Made by a program: the position numbers and the translations under genes. Of a stretch of DNA of 64,000 nucleotides, positions 1 through 11,370 are shown piece by piece; positions within the stretch are counted from its first letter, which is position 1; every line of letters starts with the position of its first letter. The stretch comes from Vombatus ursinus (taxonomy: Eukaryota > Chordata > Mammalia > Diprotodontia > Vombatidae): NCBI RefSeq assembly GCF_900497805.2, contig NW_020954610.1, forward strand, positions 22,520,614-22,584,613. The letters are read 5' to 3'. The notes under the pieces were generated by a model. That model made no database searches. It saw only the letters and a list, made by a program, of their open reading frames with translations, and had not been told where the DNA came from.

Positions 1-55
<55 letters not shown>

Positions 56-68
56 TACAGATAGATAG
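1..68. repeat. (GATA)n microsatellite
   Basis: Near-perfect GATA/TAGA tetranucleotide array at the window edge, so its true length is unknown. The same short array sits at the same place of the HAL1-like copy near 60500-60530, directly before 'GAGGGCACAGG'. It is therefore part of the retroelement and has expanded here. Confidence 0.95.
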
Positions 69-892
69 AGGGCACAGGGTGAGTTAAAGATGAAAGGGTG
101 ATATCTGGAGAATAAAATTAAGGGGTGAGAGAAGATTATACTGGGAGAAGGAGAAAGGGAGATGTAGAATGGCATAAATTATCTCACATGAAACAGACAA
201 GAAAAGACTTTTACAATGGAGGGAAAGGAGGAGAAGGTGAGAGGGAATGTGAATCTTATTCTCATAGGATTTGGCTTAAGCAGGGAATAACATACACACT
301 CAATTGGGTCTGGAAATCTATCTTACCCTGCAGGAAAACAGGGGGGAATGGGACAAGAGTGCAGGGAGATGATAAAGGGGAGGGCAGATTGGTGAGGGAG
401 TAATAGGAAACAAACATTTCTGAGGAGGGTCAGGGTCAAAAGAGAGAACAGAATAAATGGGGGGCATGATAGGATGAAGGGAAATATATTCAGTCTTTCA
501 CAACTTGACTAATATGGAAGTGTTTTGCATAACTACACATATATAACCTGTATTGAGTTGCTTGTTTTTTCAATGAGGGTGGGTGGAAAAGGAGGAAGGG
601 AGAAAATTTGGAACCCAAAGTTTTAAAAACACAGGTTAAAAAATTGTTTTCACATGCAACTGGGAAATAAGAAATACAGGCAATGAGGTATAGAAATCTA
701 TCCTGCCCTACAGGAAAACAGAAGGGGATAAGAGAAAGTGGGGAGAGATAGAAAGGAGGGCAGATTAGGGGAAGGGTTATACAGAATGCAAGCCATCTTG
801 GGGTTGGGGGAGGGATGAGATGGAGAGATAATTTGGAACTCAAAATCTTGTGGAAGTGAATGTTGAAACCTAAAAATAAATAAAATTTTAAA
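1..892 (+). mobile_element. HAL1-like (ORF2-less L1), 3' portion
   Basis: This matches the post-ORF1 part of the complete copy at 58502-61395 block by block: GATA array, purine-rich spacer, 3' UTR beginning near 496 ('TTTCACAACTTGAC'), a first L1 3' end near 600-679, a second spacer block (about 690-779) and a second 3' end (about 780-892) closing in an A-rich tail. No ORF2 lies between spacer and 3' UTR. ORF1 and the 5' end would lie left of the window. Open frames inside it are purine-tract artefacts, not genes. Confidence 0.85.
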
Positions 893-1904
893 AAAGAAAG
901 GAAAAAATAAAAAGTTGATTACAGATGCAAAGAGAAGGCAAAAAGAATACTATCAGGATCCTGATCACTGGTCCATGAAGGCATACATTTCAGATGTGAT
1001 TTTTTTTTTTTGTCATGGACTTTTTTGGCTTATCTCTTCCCAGAATAATGTTTTTAAATGTATAAAAGACAAAGATTACAAAGGATAGAGATTACAATGA
1101 AAGAGAATTATTAAAAAATTTTAAAAAATCAAGTTCATGAGGCTCAGATCATCTACAGAATTATAGAATTTGTGATTTGGAAGTAAGATCAGTATCCATT
1201 TGATCTGACCTATCAAAACATGGATTTGACTTGTGATTTCACTGATATAGGGAGCTTCCAAATAAGGGAACTTCTTCCTGTCAAAGTAAGTTAGGATCAT
1301 CTCTTCTATCTACAGGCTTAAAGAGCTTACCACAGGGCTGAGAAGTTAGATGACTTGTCTTCAGTAATATATCCAGTAAGTATTAGATGCAAGACTTCAA
1401 CCTATAGGGCTGGAGGGGTCTGGACTGACAGACCATCTCATTTTCTGTCACATCATGTTTGTCTTTATATCCAACCATACATTCACTATAATATATCTGA
1501 CAGTTGTTTCAGCTTCTGCTTGAAAATCTACAGGGAAGGAGAACCTAATGTTTATCAAGCTGGCCCATTCCAATTTTGTATAGCTAGAATTGTTAGGAAG
1601 TTTTTGTTTTGTTTTGTTGATATATAAACTAAATTTTCCTTTTTGCAACTTATTTTCATTGCTTTTGGTTCTGCCTTAAGGACCAAAAGAGTATATGTAA
1701 TAAACATAAGTCCAAGTCCATATTTAATACCGTAATTGTCTTTAATTGCTTGGTTTCTCCTAGAATGTGCCATAGTCACTTAATATCATTTTCTTTTGAG
1801 AACAGTGCAAACTCAGGGCTTCTTTGGGTATTGATTTGACTTCAATGATCCTAAAACATTTGTTTGTGATCCTAACCCTAACTGGTTCTATGATTTAAAC
1901 ATCT
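893..1904. other. Intergenic, possible MIR-like remnant
   Basis: AT-rich sequence without a gene. About 1140-1420 has the vocabulary of an old MIR-type SINE ('GATCATCT', 'GATGACTTG', 'CAAGACTTCAACC') but is too decayed to bound. Nothing else is recognised. Confidence 0.4.
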
Positions 1905-2030
1905 AGGAGAATAATAATGGAAAAGCATGCCAATCAGATGCCCTGCATCCAAATTCTATCTCTGTCACTTTCAACCTGTGTGACCCTGGGTAAGTCACTT
2001 AATATCTCTAAGCTTCAGTTATGTCACGTT
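1905..2030 (+). repeat. MIR/CORE-type SINE remnant
   Basis: Contains 'TGTGTGACCCTGGGTAAG' followed by 'TCACTTAATATCTCTAAGC' and a CAGTT motif, the order seen in the conserved core of MIR-like SINEs. Head and tail are not recognisable. Confidence 0.65.
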
Positions 2031-2327
2031 TTCATCCATTTTTTGTGCAGTTCACCAAATTCAATTCACCCCAACAAACTTGTTAAGTGCCTATTAATAG
2101 GAAGCTTCCAATGGAGGCTTTAATGGAGAGGAAGATTTATGAAGGAAAAGAAATCCCCTAAAATGAAGATGGCCAAGAAATATTCAAAGAAAAAGTGCTA
2201 GCCCATAAAGAAATGTAGAGAGGTAAATATAAAATTCCATTAACTTTTTGGATTCCTGCTTCATAGTGCACAGTTCATTTTATCATTTAGTGTGAGTGCT
2301 GGTGAAATCATATAGGAATTATACTTT

Positions 2328-2463
2328 GGGGGGGGTAGCTAGGTGACACAGTCAATATAGCACTGACCCTGGAGTTAGGAGGACCTGAATTCAAATCTGG
2401 ATTCAGACACATAACACTTACTAGCTGTATGACTCTGGGCAGGTCATTTAATCTCAATTGCCT

Positions 2464-2475
<12 letters not shown>
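2328..2475 (+). mobile_element. Marsupial tRNA-like SINE (WSINE/MAR1 type)
   Basis: Head 'GTAGCTAGGTGACACAG', B-box-like 'GAATTCAAATCTGG', then 'TTACTAGCTGTATGACTCTG' in the family order. It ends in 'CAATTGCCTCAACAAATA' and runs straight into a TA microsatellite. The tail probably seeded that array. Confidence 0.9.
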
Positions 2476-2507
<32 letters not shown>

Positions 2508-2572
2508 ATATATGTATATATGTATATGTATATATGTATGTATGTATATGTATATGTACATGTACATATTTT
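2469..2572. repeat. (TA)n / (TATG)n microsatellite
   Basis: Alternating TA followed by TATG/TACA variants, beginning inside the SINE tail. Confidence 0.9.
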
Positions 2573-2760
2573 TTATATTTGCATCACTGTAAAGTCAAAG
2601 AATTTCAGAGATTTCTATGTCGTCTGCTCTCTGTAGCAGAATCCTCAAATAATCCCATTGCACCAATTTTTTCTGTACAAAAAGTCCCAACTAGCTTTAT
2701 GCAAAGTTCTATTGTTTAACATTGATGTTTTTATTCATTCTTTTAAAAATAATCAATTCT

Positions 2761-3000
2761 GGGGCAGTTGGGAAGTGCAGTGGATAGATCTCCATCCTTG
2801 GAGTCAAGAGGACCTGAGTTCAAATCTGGCCTCAGACACTTGACGCTTACTAGCTGGGTGACCCTGGGTAAGTCACTTAACCCCATTTGACTCAGTTTCC
2901 TCATCTAAATGTGCTAGAGAAGGAAATGGAAAAACACTCCAGTTTCTTTGCCAAGAAAGCCCCAAAGAAGATCACAAAGAGTCAGACATGACTGAGCTCT
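2761..3000 (+). mobile_element. SINE with RTE/BovB-like 3' tail
   Basis: The tRNA-like head and body match the other SINEs, but the element continues for about 100 bp past 'CAGTTTCCTCATCTAAATG' into 'GAGAAGGAAATGGAAAAACA' and ends near 'AGAGTCAGACATGACTGAG'. That ending closely resembles the 3' end of RTE/BovB LINEs (AGTCGGACACGACTGA). Family knowledge: SINEs borrow the 3' end of the LINE that mobilises them. I infer mobilisation by an RTE element, unlike the shorter SINE copies nearby. Confidence 0.8.
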
Positions 3001-3884
3001 ATTTCCCTTTTGGGATCTTTATTAAATTAAGGCCACATTTACCACTTTTTTATATGCTAAGGCTTGGTATGGCAGTATGAAGTAGAAAGTGACACAGAAA
3101 TTTTTTTAACTGACTGACCCTGTGGCTATAACCTCCATCTGGAAGGAATGTTTCAAAACTACCAGTCATCAAGGTCTCTGTGCTTCTCATTAGCATTAAT
3201 GAGAATTGCACAATGAAACCTTGTGCACTGAGATGAGACTCTTTTTTTAACTAATGTTTTTTTTTTCATTATTTTACAGAATGGAATTTTCCCTTTTGTG
3301 GAACCAGAATAGAAATTTACATTAGATTTTCACATTAACAAGGCTTTTATTTGAGGAAAGGGAGCAAGCTAAAAGAACAATTTTAATTGATTTTTGAAAT
3401 TGCAAAACATTTTTGATCCCACATCATATAGAGTCTCTTCAGTAATTATAGGACCTCTGAGAAATAATTTAGAAATTAAGAGGCAACTTTTCTTCAAACC
3501 ATCCTGATATCACTTTTGCAATATAGAATTTTTCCCTTGTGAATTTTTATATTTTATTTAGTAGGATTTCTTTTTCACAATTTACTCAGAAGCAATATTG
3601 GGATTACTATTGTCAATGTTTTATTTGTTTTAATGCAGTCATTTCATGTAATAGGAACATTAAAAAGATGATTTGAAATGTATTGTACACAACCACAGGA
3701 TCTATTCCTCAGATAACCAGCTGGATTGTACTGAATACAATATGTCATTTTCATCTACAAAGAAAAAGCACTTGCTTCCAAAATGCATTCAGTGGACCAT
3801 GACTTTATATCTTTACAAATGTGCCTTGCCTTTACCATTTCACACCCTGCCTGACATTTCTATATAAGTGCTAATGTGTTCTTT
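3001..3884. other. Intergenic, nothing recognised
   Basis: AT-rich, with short poly-T runs. No repeat family, gene or RNA could be recognised. Confidence 0.5.
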
Positions 3885-4819
3885 TTTAAAAATTTTATTT
3901 GATTCATTTGGTATTTTATTTCCCCCCAGTTACATGTAAAAACATTTTTTAACATTTGTTTTTAAAACTTTGAGTTCCAAATTCTCTCCCTTATTCCTTC
4001 CCCATGCTTCTTCATTGAGAAGGCAAGCAATTTGACATGAGTTACACATGTGTAGCCACGCAAAACATACCCATAAGTCATATTGTGAGAGAAAATAGAA
4101 CAAAAAAAATGAAAAAAATCTCAAGAATAATAAATGAAGTAAAAAAAAGTATGCTTCAATTTGTATTCAGACAATATCAGTTCTTTTTTTTTATGATGAG
4201 GCAATTGGGGTTAAGTGACTTCCCAAGGTCACATAGCTAGCAAATGTCAAGTGTCTGAGACTGGGATTTGAACACAGGTCCTCCTGACTTCAAGGCTGGA
4301 ACTCTATCTACTGTGTCACCTCTTGGTCCCTAACAGTTCTTTCTCTAGGGAAGGATAGTATTTTTCATCATAAGTCCTTCAGTGTTGCCTTGGATTGTTG
4401 TATCAGAAAAATAGCTAAGTCATTCACAGTTGATCATCTTATAATATTGCTGTTACTTTGTCCATAGTACATGTCACTTTGCATCAGCCCATGAAAGTTT
4501 TTCCAGGTTTTTCTGAGAACATCCTGCTTATAATTTCTTATAGTACAATAGTATTCCATTCGTAATCACACACCACAACTTTTTCAGTCATTCCCTAATT
4601 GATGGGCATCTCCTCAATATCTAATTCTTTACCCCCAGAAAAGAGCTGCTATAAATATTTTTGTACATAGGGGTCTTTTTCCTTTTTGTTTTTTATGTCT
4701 TTTGGGATGTAGACCTAGTAGAGGTATTGCTAAGTCAAAGGGTATGCATGGTTTTATAGCCCTTTGAACATAGTTCTAAATTGCTCTACAAAATGGTTGA
4801 ATCAGTTCACAACTTTATC
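3885..4819 (-). mobile_element. L1, internally deleted: 3' UTR and ORF2 C-terminal part
   Basis: Reverse-strand L1 3' end (A-rich tail near 3885, 'GTTACATGTAAAAAC' on the plus strand) through the 3' UTR into the ORF2 C-terminal region. It continues beyond an inserted L1 at 7481. The plus-strand flank at 4820-4833 recurs at 7467-7480 as target duplication of the inserted L1. A SINE sits at 4187-4333. Confidence 0.9.
4187..4333 (-). mobile_element. Marsupial tRNA-like SINE in L1 3' UTR
   Basis: Reverse-strand SINE: poly-T, 'GGCAATTGGGGTTAAGTGAC', 'CACATAGCTAGCAAATGTC', ending 'CACCTCTTGGTCCC'. It is flanked by CAGTTCTTT at 4178-4186 and 4334-4342, a 9-bp target duplication inside the L1 3' UTR. 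Confidence 0.9.
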
Positions 4820-5711
4820 AACAATGCATTAATCTTTATACAAGAAAGATAGCGCAGTGAAAGCAAAAGCTCACCTGAATTCTTACCCATATCTCTTCAA
4901 ATACCTCTAAAAAGTGACTCTGAACAAATTCTAGAGTGGCAGAACTCACAAATAAACAGAGTGAGGCAGATGTCAAGCCCAAGACGATTTGAAAGGTTAA
5001 CAAGAAAGGTCTATTGCACTGGCCTGAGAGAGGAGCATCCAGCACGCAACTGGATTTGAGCAAAACCAGACCAGGTTTTGACGGACTGAATCACCAGCAA
5101 CAGTGGTGTTTTCCAGTCTTCTAAGACCCCAAACTACAGTGACAACTTAAAAGGTCAGCTGGAGGGGTCTGTGGGAACAAGGTGAGAGAGAACTGCAGTC
5201 TAGCGCAGGGTTTCATGGCATGCAATACAGCCCTGGGCATTAGCAAATCAAGAACAGGGTTTGAGAGTGACTGAATCAAGAGCAGTAGCAGTATCAGTGG
5301 TGGCAGCAGTGACAGCATTGCTCCTGGAGCTATTAGCCCACAGCCTGAATGATTGAAAGTCCCCTATTTCAACTTCCAGGAGCCAAGACTGTGGAGTAAG
5401 AAGTATTTACCTTGAAAAACCCAGCGAATACCGCCTCAGGAAAAATTCTGAAATAGGAGAGTCAGTAGAAGGACTAGATGCACAGTCTTTTAGTGCCTGA
5501 GGCTAGAGAGATTAACAGGAAAGGTCCCTCTTGGTGTGGCTAAAGGGGACCAGCACAGGAAGGGAAGTATCCCAGCAAGTCAGTGGCAAGCCACACCTCA
5601 GCAATCCAGTAATCAGGCCCCCAGCCCCCAGCACAGGAAGCCTGGTACAATGCACCCTATGTCCCAGAAGCAGAGATCAACTTTAAAATCCAGGAAAAAA
5701 AGACAAACAAC

Positions 5712-6665
5712 ATGAGCAAGAAACAACAGAAAAACAATGGCCATAGGCAAGTATCTTGGTGATAGGGAAGATCAAAACACAAATTCATGAGATGATAACA
5801 TTGCCAATATAGCCACATCTGAAACATCAATGGGGAATATGAACTGGTCTCAAGCCCAAAAAGGTTTCTTGGAAGAACTCAATAAATATTTAAAAAATCA
5901 AATAAGAGAGGTAGAAGAAAAATTGGGGGGGGGGGGGATGAGAGGGATGCAAGAGAGAGTCAAAAGCTTGGAAAAGGAAGAACAAAAATTAACTGTAGAA
6001 AACAAGCCCTTAAAAAGTAGAACTGGCCAAATGGAAAAGGAGGTAAAAAAGCTAACTGAAGAAAACAATTCATTGAAAATTAAAATTGGGGAATTGGAAG
6101 CTAATGACCCTATGAGACATCAAGAATCAGTCAAATAAAATCAAAAGAATGAAAAAATTGAAGAAAATGTAAAATATCTTATTGGAAAAACAACTGACCT
6201 GGAAAATATATCCAGGAGAGATAACTTAGGAATTATTTGTTTACCTGAAAGCAATGATGAAAAAAAGAGCCTAGAAAGCATCTTTCAGGAGATCATCAAG
6301 GAAAACTGCCCAGAGACCATAGTACCAGAGGTAAAATGGTCATCAAAAGAATCCACCAATCACCTCCTGAAAGAGATCACAAATTGAAAATGCCAAAGAA
6401 TGTTGCAGCCAAATTCCAGAATTATCAGGTCAAGGAGAAAATCCTGCAAGCAGCCAGGAAGAAACAATTCAAATATTGTGGAACCACAGTCAGAATTACG
6501 AAGGACCTTGCAGCTTCTACATTAAAAGAGTGGAGGGTTTGGAATATGATATTCCATAAGGCAAAGGAGCTTGGATTACAATCAAGGATCAATTACCCAG
6601 CAAAATTGAGCATAACCTTTCAGGGGAGTAGATGCAATGAAATAGAGGACTTCCAAACTTCCTGA
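5712..6665 (+). pseudogene. L1 ORF1p remnant
   Basis: Decayed ORF1, the RNA-binding chaperone of the L1 RNP. In order: start 'MSKKQQKN' at 5712 with an early frame loss; a coiled coil at about 5830-6135 with heptad-like repeats ('KSRTGQMEKEVKKLTEENN'); 'YLIGKTTDLEN' leading into the RRM near 6170-6330; the C-terminal domain at 6336-6665 with 'VKEKILQAARKKQFKY' and 'YPAKLSITF'. Breaks: a run of 13 G at 5925-5937, a stop where relatives have Gln (codon at 6136, in 'VK*NQKNE') and a one-base loss near 6335. Length is close to a normal marsupial ORF1, but it cannot make full-length protein. Confidence 0.88.
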
Positions 6666-7254
6666 TGAGAGGATCAGATTTCAATGGAAAATTTGATCTT
6701 CAAATACAAGATTTAAGAGAGGCATAAAAATGTAAACAGGAAAGGGGAAAAAATAACAACAATAACAACATGTTATTTGATAAGATTAAACTGTTTACAT
6801 CTCGACATGGGAAGATGACTTCAGAAAAACCTGGGAAGACTTGTGTGGACTGATGCTGAATGAAGTGAGCAAAACCAGGAGAATGTTGTACACAGTAACA
6901 GCCATGTTGTGTGATGACTAGCTTTGATAAACTTAGATTTTTTCAGCAATGCAAAGATCTAAGACATCTCCAAAGGCCTCGTGATGGAAAATGCTATCCA
7001 CTTCCAGAGAAAGAACTATGGAGTTCGAATGCAGATTGAAGCATAATATTTGCTCTTTTTTTTCTTCTATTTTGTTTTGTTTCTTCTTTCTTATGGTTCC
7101 TCCTATTGGTTCTAATTCTTCTTTACAACATGACTAATGTGAAAATATGTTTAATGGGAATGTATATGTAGAGCCTGTATCAAATTGCACATTGTCTTAA
7201 GGAAGGATGTGGGGAAGGAGGGGGAGAAAATTCAAAACTCAAAAGCTTATGGAA

Positions 7255-7405
7255 AGGGTCAGCTAGATGGTGCAGTGGATAGAGCACCAGCCTTGTACTC
7301 AGGAAGACCTCAGTTCAAATCTGGCCTCAGACACTTGATACTTACTAGCTGTGTGACCCTGGGCAAGTCACTTCACCTCATTGTCTCTCAAAGTAAAAAA
7401 AAAAA
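7255..7405 (+). mobile_element. Marsupial tRNA-like SINE in L1 3' UTR
   Basis: 'GGTCAGCTAGATGGTGCAG' head, 'CAGTTCAAATCTGGCC' B-box region, 'GTGTGACCCTGGGCAAGTC', poly-A tail. CTTATGGAA at 7246-7254 and 7406-7414 is the target duplication. It sits in the youngest L1 of this nest, so it marks the last of three successive insertions. Confidence 0.93.
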
Positions 7406-8039
7406 CTTATGGAAGTAATTGTTGAAAACAAAATAAATTAATAAAAAATTAAAAAACCAAAACCAAAACAATGCATTAATGTCTCACCTTTCCCACATTC
7501 CCTGCAACACTTGTCATTTACCTTTTCTGTCCTATTATCCAATCTATAGGTATGAGGTAATACCTCAGAATTGTTTGAGCTTTGATTACTTTATCTGAAA
7601 ATGGATTATATCTTTTGATTGTTTATCAATTGGGTAATGGCTTTTATTTGTATAAATTTGATTCAGTTCTCTATATGTTTGACAAATGAAATTCTTATTG
7701 GAGATACTTGCTTAAATTTTTTTGAGTTACTATTCCTAACTGTATTTCCCTCCGTCGTATCTCACATATTTATTCTATTCTCTCTCTCCTTTCACCCTGT
7801 CCCTCCTCAAAAGTTTATTGTTTCTGACCATCTCATCCTCCAATCTGTCCTCCCTTCTATCATCATCCCACCATTATCTTATCTCTTTCTATTCCTACTT
7901 TCCTATAGGGCAAGATAGATGTCTATACCCAATTGTGTGTGTATGTTATTCCCTCTTTGAGCTAATTCTGAGAGTAAGGTTCATTTACTCCCCCTCATCT
8001 CCCCTGTCTTCCCCTCCACTCTAAAAGCTTTAAAAAAGA

Positions 8040-8203
8040 GGGGGGGGGCAGCTAGGTGGCACAGAGGATAGAGCACCAGCCTTAAAGTCAGGAGGACCTG
8101 AGTTAAAATCTGGCCTCAGACCAAACACTTGACATTTACTAGCTGTGTGACCCTGGGCAAGTCACTTAACCCCAATTGCCTTAAAGAAAACAAAACAAAA
8201 CAA
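8040..8203 (+). mobile_element. Marsupial tRNA-like SINE in L1 spacer
   Basis: 'GGGCAGCTAGGTGGCACAG' head, 'GTGTGACCCTGGGCAAGTC', 'CCCCAATTGCC', then an AAAAC-rich tail. Contains the 'CAGACCAAACACTTGAC' variant also seen in the minus-strand copies at 37801 and 47551, which suggests one subfamily. Confidence 0.9.
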
Positions 8204-8569
8204 AATTTGCTTTCCTCTTTTATGTGAGATAATTTACCCTATTTTACCTCCCAATTTCTCTTTCTCCCAGTGAATTCCTCTCTCCACCTTTTGTTTTTTA
8301 GATATCATCCCTTCATAGTCAACTCATACTTATACTCATTCTAACCACCCAATATTAAAAAAACTCTTATTAGTTACAGATATTATCCACCCATGTAGGA
8401 ATGTAAAATGTTTAAACTTATTAAGTCTGTTATGATTTCCCTTTTCTGTTTACCTTTTTATGCTTCCCTTGACTCTTTTATTTGAAAGTCAAATTTTCCA
8501 TTCAGCTCTTGTCTTTCATCAAGAATGCTTAAAATTCATCCATCTTACTTTTTTTTTTTCATTTTTCTC

Positions 8570-9560
8570 TCATGAAAACTTATACTCAGCTTTGCTGGGC
8601 AGGTGATTCTTGGTTGTAATCCTAACTCCTTTGACCTCTGGAATATCATTTACCAGGCCCTCAATCATCTAATATAGAAGTTGCTAAATCTTGGGTTGCC
8701 CTTACTGTGGCTCCATGTTACTTGAATTGTTTCTTTCTAGCTGCTTGCAATATATTCTCTTTGACCTGGGAACTCTGGAATTTGTCTATATTATTCCTGG
8801 AAGTTTTCATTTTGAGATCTCTTTCAGGGGGTTATTGGTGAATTATTTCCATTTCTGTTTTACCTCTGGTTCTAGAATATCAGGGTAGTTTTCCTTGATA
8901 ATTTCTTTTTAAATATAATCTCTAGGCTCTCTAGGCTTTTACGTAGTCCAATAATTTTTAAATTATTTCTCCTGGATCTATTTTCCAGGTCAGTTGTTTT
9001 TCCAATGAGATATTTCACATTTTCTTCTATTTTTTTCATTCTTTAGGTTTTGTTTTAATGATTTTTGATTTCTCATAAAGTCATGGGTTTCCATTTGCTT
9101 CATTCAAATTTTAAGGTACTGTTTTCTTCAGTGAACTTTTTGATCTCCTTTTCCATTTGGCCAATTCTGCTTTTTAAAGCATTCTTCTCCTTATTAGCTT
9201 TTTGGACCTATTTTGCCATTTGGCCTACTCTGTTTTTTAAGGTGTTATTTTCTTCAGCATATTTTTGTTTCTCCTTTACCAAGCTCAAACTCTTTTCCCA
9301 TAATTTTCTGGCATCATTCTCATTTGTCTTCCCAATTTTCTCTCTACCTCTCTTACTTGATTTTCAAAATCCTTTTTGAGCTCTTGTGACCTGAGACCAA
9401 TTCACATTTTTCTTGGAGACTTTGGATGCAAAACAAAGTGTTGACTTTACTATTTTCCTCTGAGTGTGTGTCTTGATCTTCTTTGTCACCACAATAACTT
9501 TCTATAGTCAGAGGTTTTTTTTTGTTGTTTGTTTGTTTGTTTTTTCATTTTTTGCTTATT
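8570..9560 (-). pseudogene. L1 ORF1p remnant
   Basis: On the minus strand, repeated coiled-coil phrases ('KNRVGQMAK', 'KSRIGQMEKEIKK') occupy about 9400-9100, 'YLIGKTTDLENRSRR' about 9025-8950, and the C-terminal domain ('QAARKKQFK') about 8760-8600. Several in-frame stops and frameshifts interrupt it, for example after 'QMAK'. The domain order matches the ORF1 at 5712-6665, and decay is heavier here, in line with this being the host of that insertion. Confidence 0.75.
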
Positions 9561-10300
9561 TCCCTAGTCTCTTAATTAATTTTTAACTCTTCATTAAAAT
9601 AAAGCTCTGTTTCCAGGGTTGAGCATTTTTCCAAACTTCAGGGGTTTTGTGCAGCTGTTTTCAGAGAAACTTTTAGGAACTTGTAAGTTTTCAGTTCTTC
9701 CAAGGTGGTATGATCTAAGGAGAAATGTTTACTACTCTCCTGGCCTCTGTGCTGGTCTGTGAGCAACCACAAGATCTCTTTTCTGCCCTGGACCTGTAAG
9801 GAGGTTCCCCCCTACACTGTGACTGCAAGCTGTGCTATGGGATTTCCCTGGAACCTGGAACCCAGTACTTGGACCCAGAGCCAAGTTTGGGCAAAGCAAC
9901 AAAGTCCTGCCTTGTGCTAACCCATAGACTCCTCTAAATCTCCTTTTGACCAATATTTGATCCCCTTACTACCTGTGGGCTGAGAGCTCAGGAAGCAGCT
10001 GCTGATATTGCTGCTGCCCCTGCTGCTGCCTCTACTGATTCAATCATTCCCAAGGCCTCCTCCTAGTTTGCTGGGGCCAGGGTTTGCTGGTGTGGCCTGT
10101 GGTGAACTGAACTGGACTCTTCTTTCACCCTGGTGAAAGACACCATTCCTGCCAACCTTACAAGTTGTCTTGGGCTGGAAATTTGTTTTCATTCTGTCTT
10201 TTTGTGGATCCTGCTGCTCTAGAATTTGTTTAAAGTTGTTTTTAAGGGCATTTGGATGGGTTTAAGGAAGAGCTCAGGAAAGGTAACTGGACAAGCCCAG

Positions 10301-11162
10301 TCATATTTAGTAAAGATATTTTAATGATAATTTTCCTAAAGTTCGAATAAGCAATAAGGCCATAAGGCATGTACTCAACATTCTTTTTTCCATTTGGGGA
10401 GAAATAATTTTCTATGACCCTTTTGAACTAAAGGGAATAAGCAGTTTTAGGGGGAGGGGAATAGACTTGACTGTTTTCTTTGTTATTATTAAAAATAGCT
10501 GTATGTTAATTAAAATATAATCCATATTTTCTTTTCTAAACTTAGAATTATAATAATCCTTTTTTTCTTGAAATTTGTCATATCACAAATTTTTCATTAG
10601 GACTATGCTGTAAGAGAAAATAGAAGGAAAAATGTGGGCTGTGAGAAAGCCTATCTCTATAGTGACTTAGAGAGTAAATGACTTATAACAGTGGATTATT
10701 TTTTGTTCTGTTTTGTTTTTTCCTATAACTGGGCAGATTTCAAGCAGATAACAAAAAAGAAAAAAAACAGAAAAAACACCCTTTTAAAAAATGCAGCAAT
10801 GTTTTCCTAGTTTATTTTGGATTTGTGGTATGCTGTAATCCAACTAATAACTCTCTAGCATGAAAAATACTGTTTTCCTGCTGGGTTCCTCTGTCCTATG
10901 CACATAAGACAGTCCTACTAAAGTTGTCATGCTTCTCAATGTGTCAGATCCTCTGATAAAAATGAAGTTTTTCCATTTCCCATATTTCTAAAAAGCTATT
11001 CACTAGGGATTCAGAAACCCTAGGAATTCAGATTTCTTGGGAAAAGCTTACATACAAAGTAACTCTTATCTGAGTTAAGATTAAAAAAAAAAGATATACC
11101 TAACAGCAGCCAAGAAGCTTACCAAGCCACCAGTGTTGAATTTTTAAGATCCATTACCTTAG
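10301..11162. other. Intergenic, nothing recognised
   Basis: AT-rich sequence with poly-A/T runs. No family or gene recognised. Confidence 0.5.
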
Positions 11163-11370
11163 GGCATAGCTAGGTGGTGCAGTGGATAGAGCACTAGGCC
11201 TGGAGTCAGCAGGACCTGAGTTCAAAAGATCTGAGTTCAATTCCTCCTTTGAACACATATTACCTGTATCACCAAGAAAGTCATTTAAGCTCTCAGTGCC
11301 CCAAGCGACTCTCTAAGACTACTACATGTTGCAGTTCAAATAGTTTATACACTGGGAATACCCCTCATCT
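11163..11370 (+). mobile_element. CORE-type marsupial SINE, second family
   Basis: Head 'GCATAGCTAGGTGGTGCAG' and 'GACCTGAGTTCAAAAG', but the 3' half is different: 'AAGCGACTCTCTAAGACTAC' then 'TTGCAG'. A reverse-strand relative with the same 3' half lies at 53280-53520. I infer an older SINE family than the WSINE-type copies. Confidence 0.75.

Larger units (their letters stand above)
4834..7466 (+). mobile_element. L1 with ORF1 and 3' UTR, ORF2 body absent
   Basis: Nearly complete 5' UTR (from about 4845), ORF1 (5712-6665), a short spacer, then at about 6826 a direct jump to the end of ORF2/3' UTR ('GAAAAACCTGGGAAGAC'), ending in an A-rich tail. It is flanked by a perfect 14-bp target duplication (4820-4833 and 7467-7480) and lies inside the minus-strand L1, which resumes at 7481. 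It is therefore younger than that L1. It carries a SINE at 7255-7405. Confidence 0.93.
7481..10300 (-). mobile_element. L1, internally deleted: ORF2 start/C-term, spacer, ORF1, 5' UTR
   Basis: Right-hand part of the L1 that begins at 3885. Reading the minus strand: 5' UTR (10300 to about 9560), ORF1 (about 9560-8570), a ~800-bp purine-rich spacer holding a SINE, the first codons of ORF2 near 7750-7725, then a jump near 7723 into the ORF2 C-terminal region. Most of the endonuclease and all of the RT domain are missing. The 5' end near 10300 has no clear target duplication. Confidence 0.85.

Noticed and set aside
490-843. 117-codon open frame on the minus strand
   Set aside because: It is antisense to the purine-rich spacer and 3' UTR of the HAL1-like copy. 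The same frame appears antisense at 61035-61400 in the sister copy, so it reflects composition.
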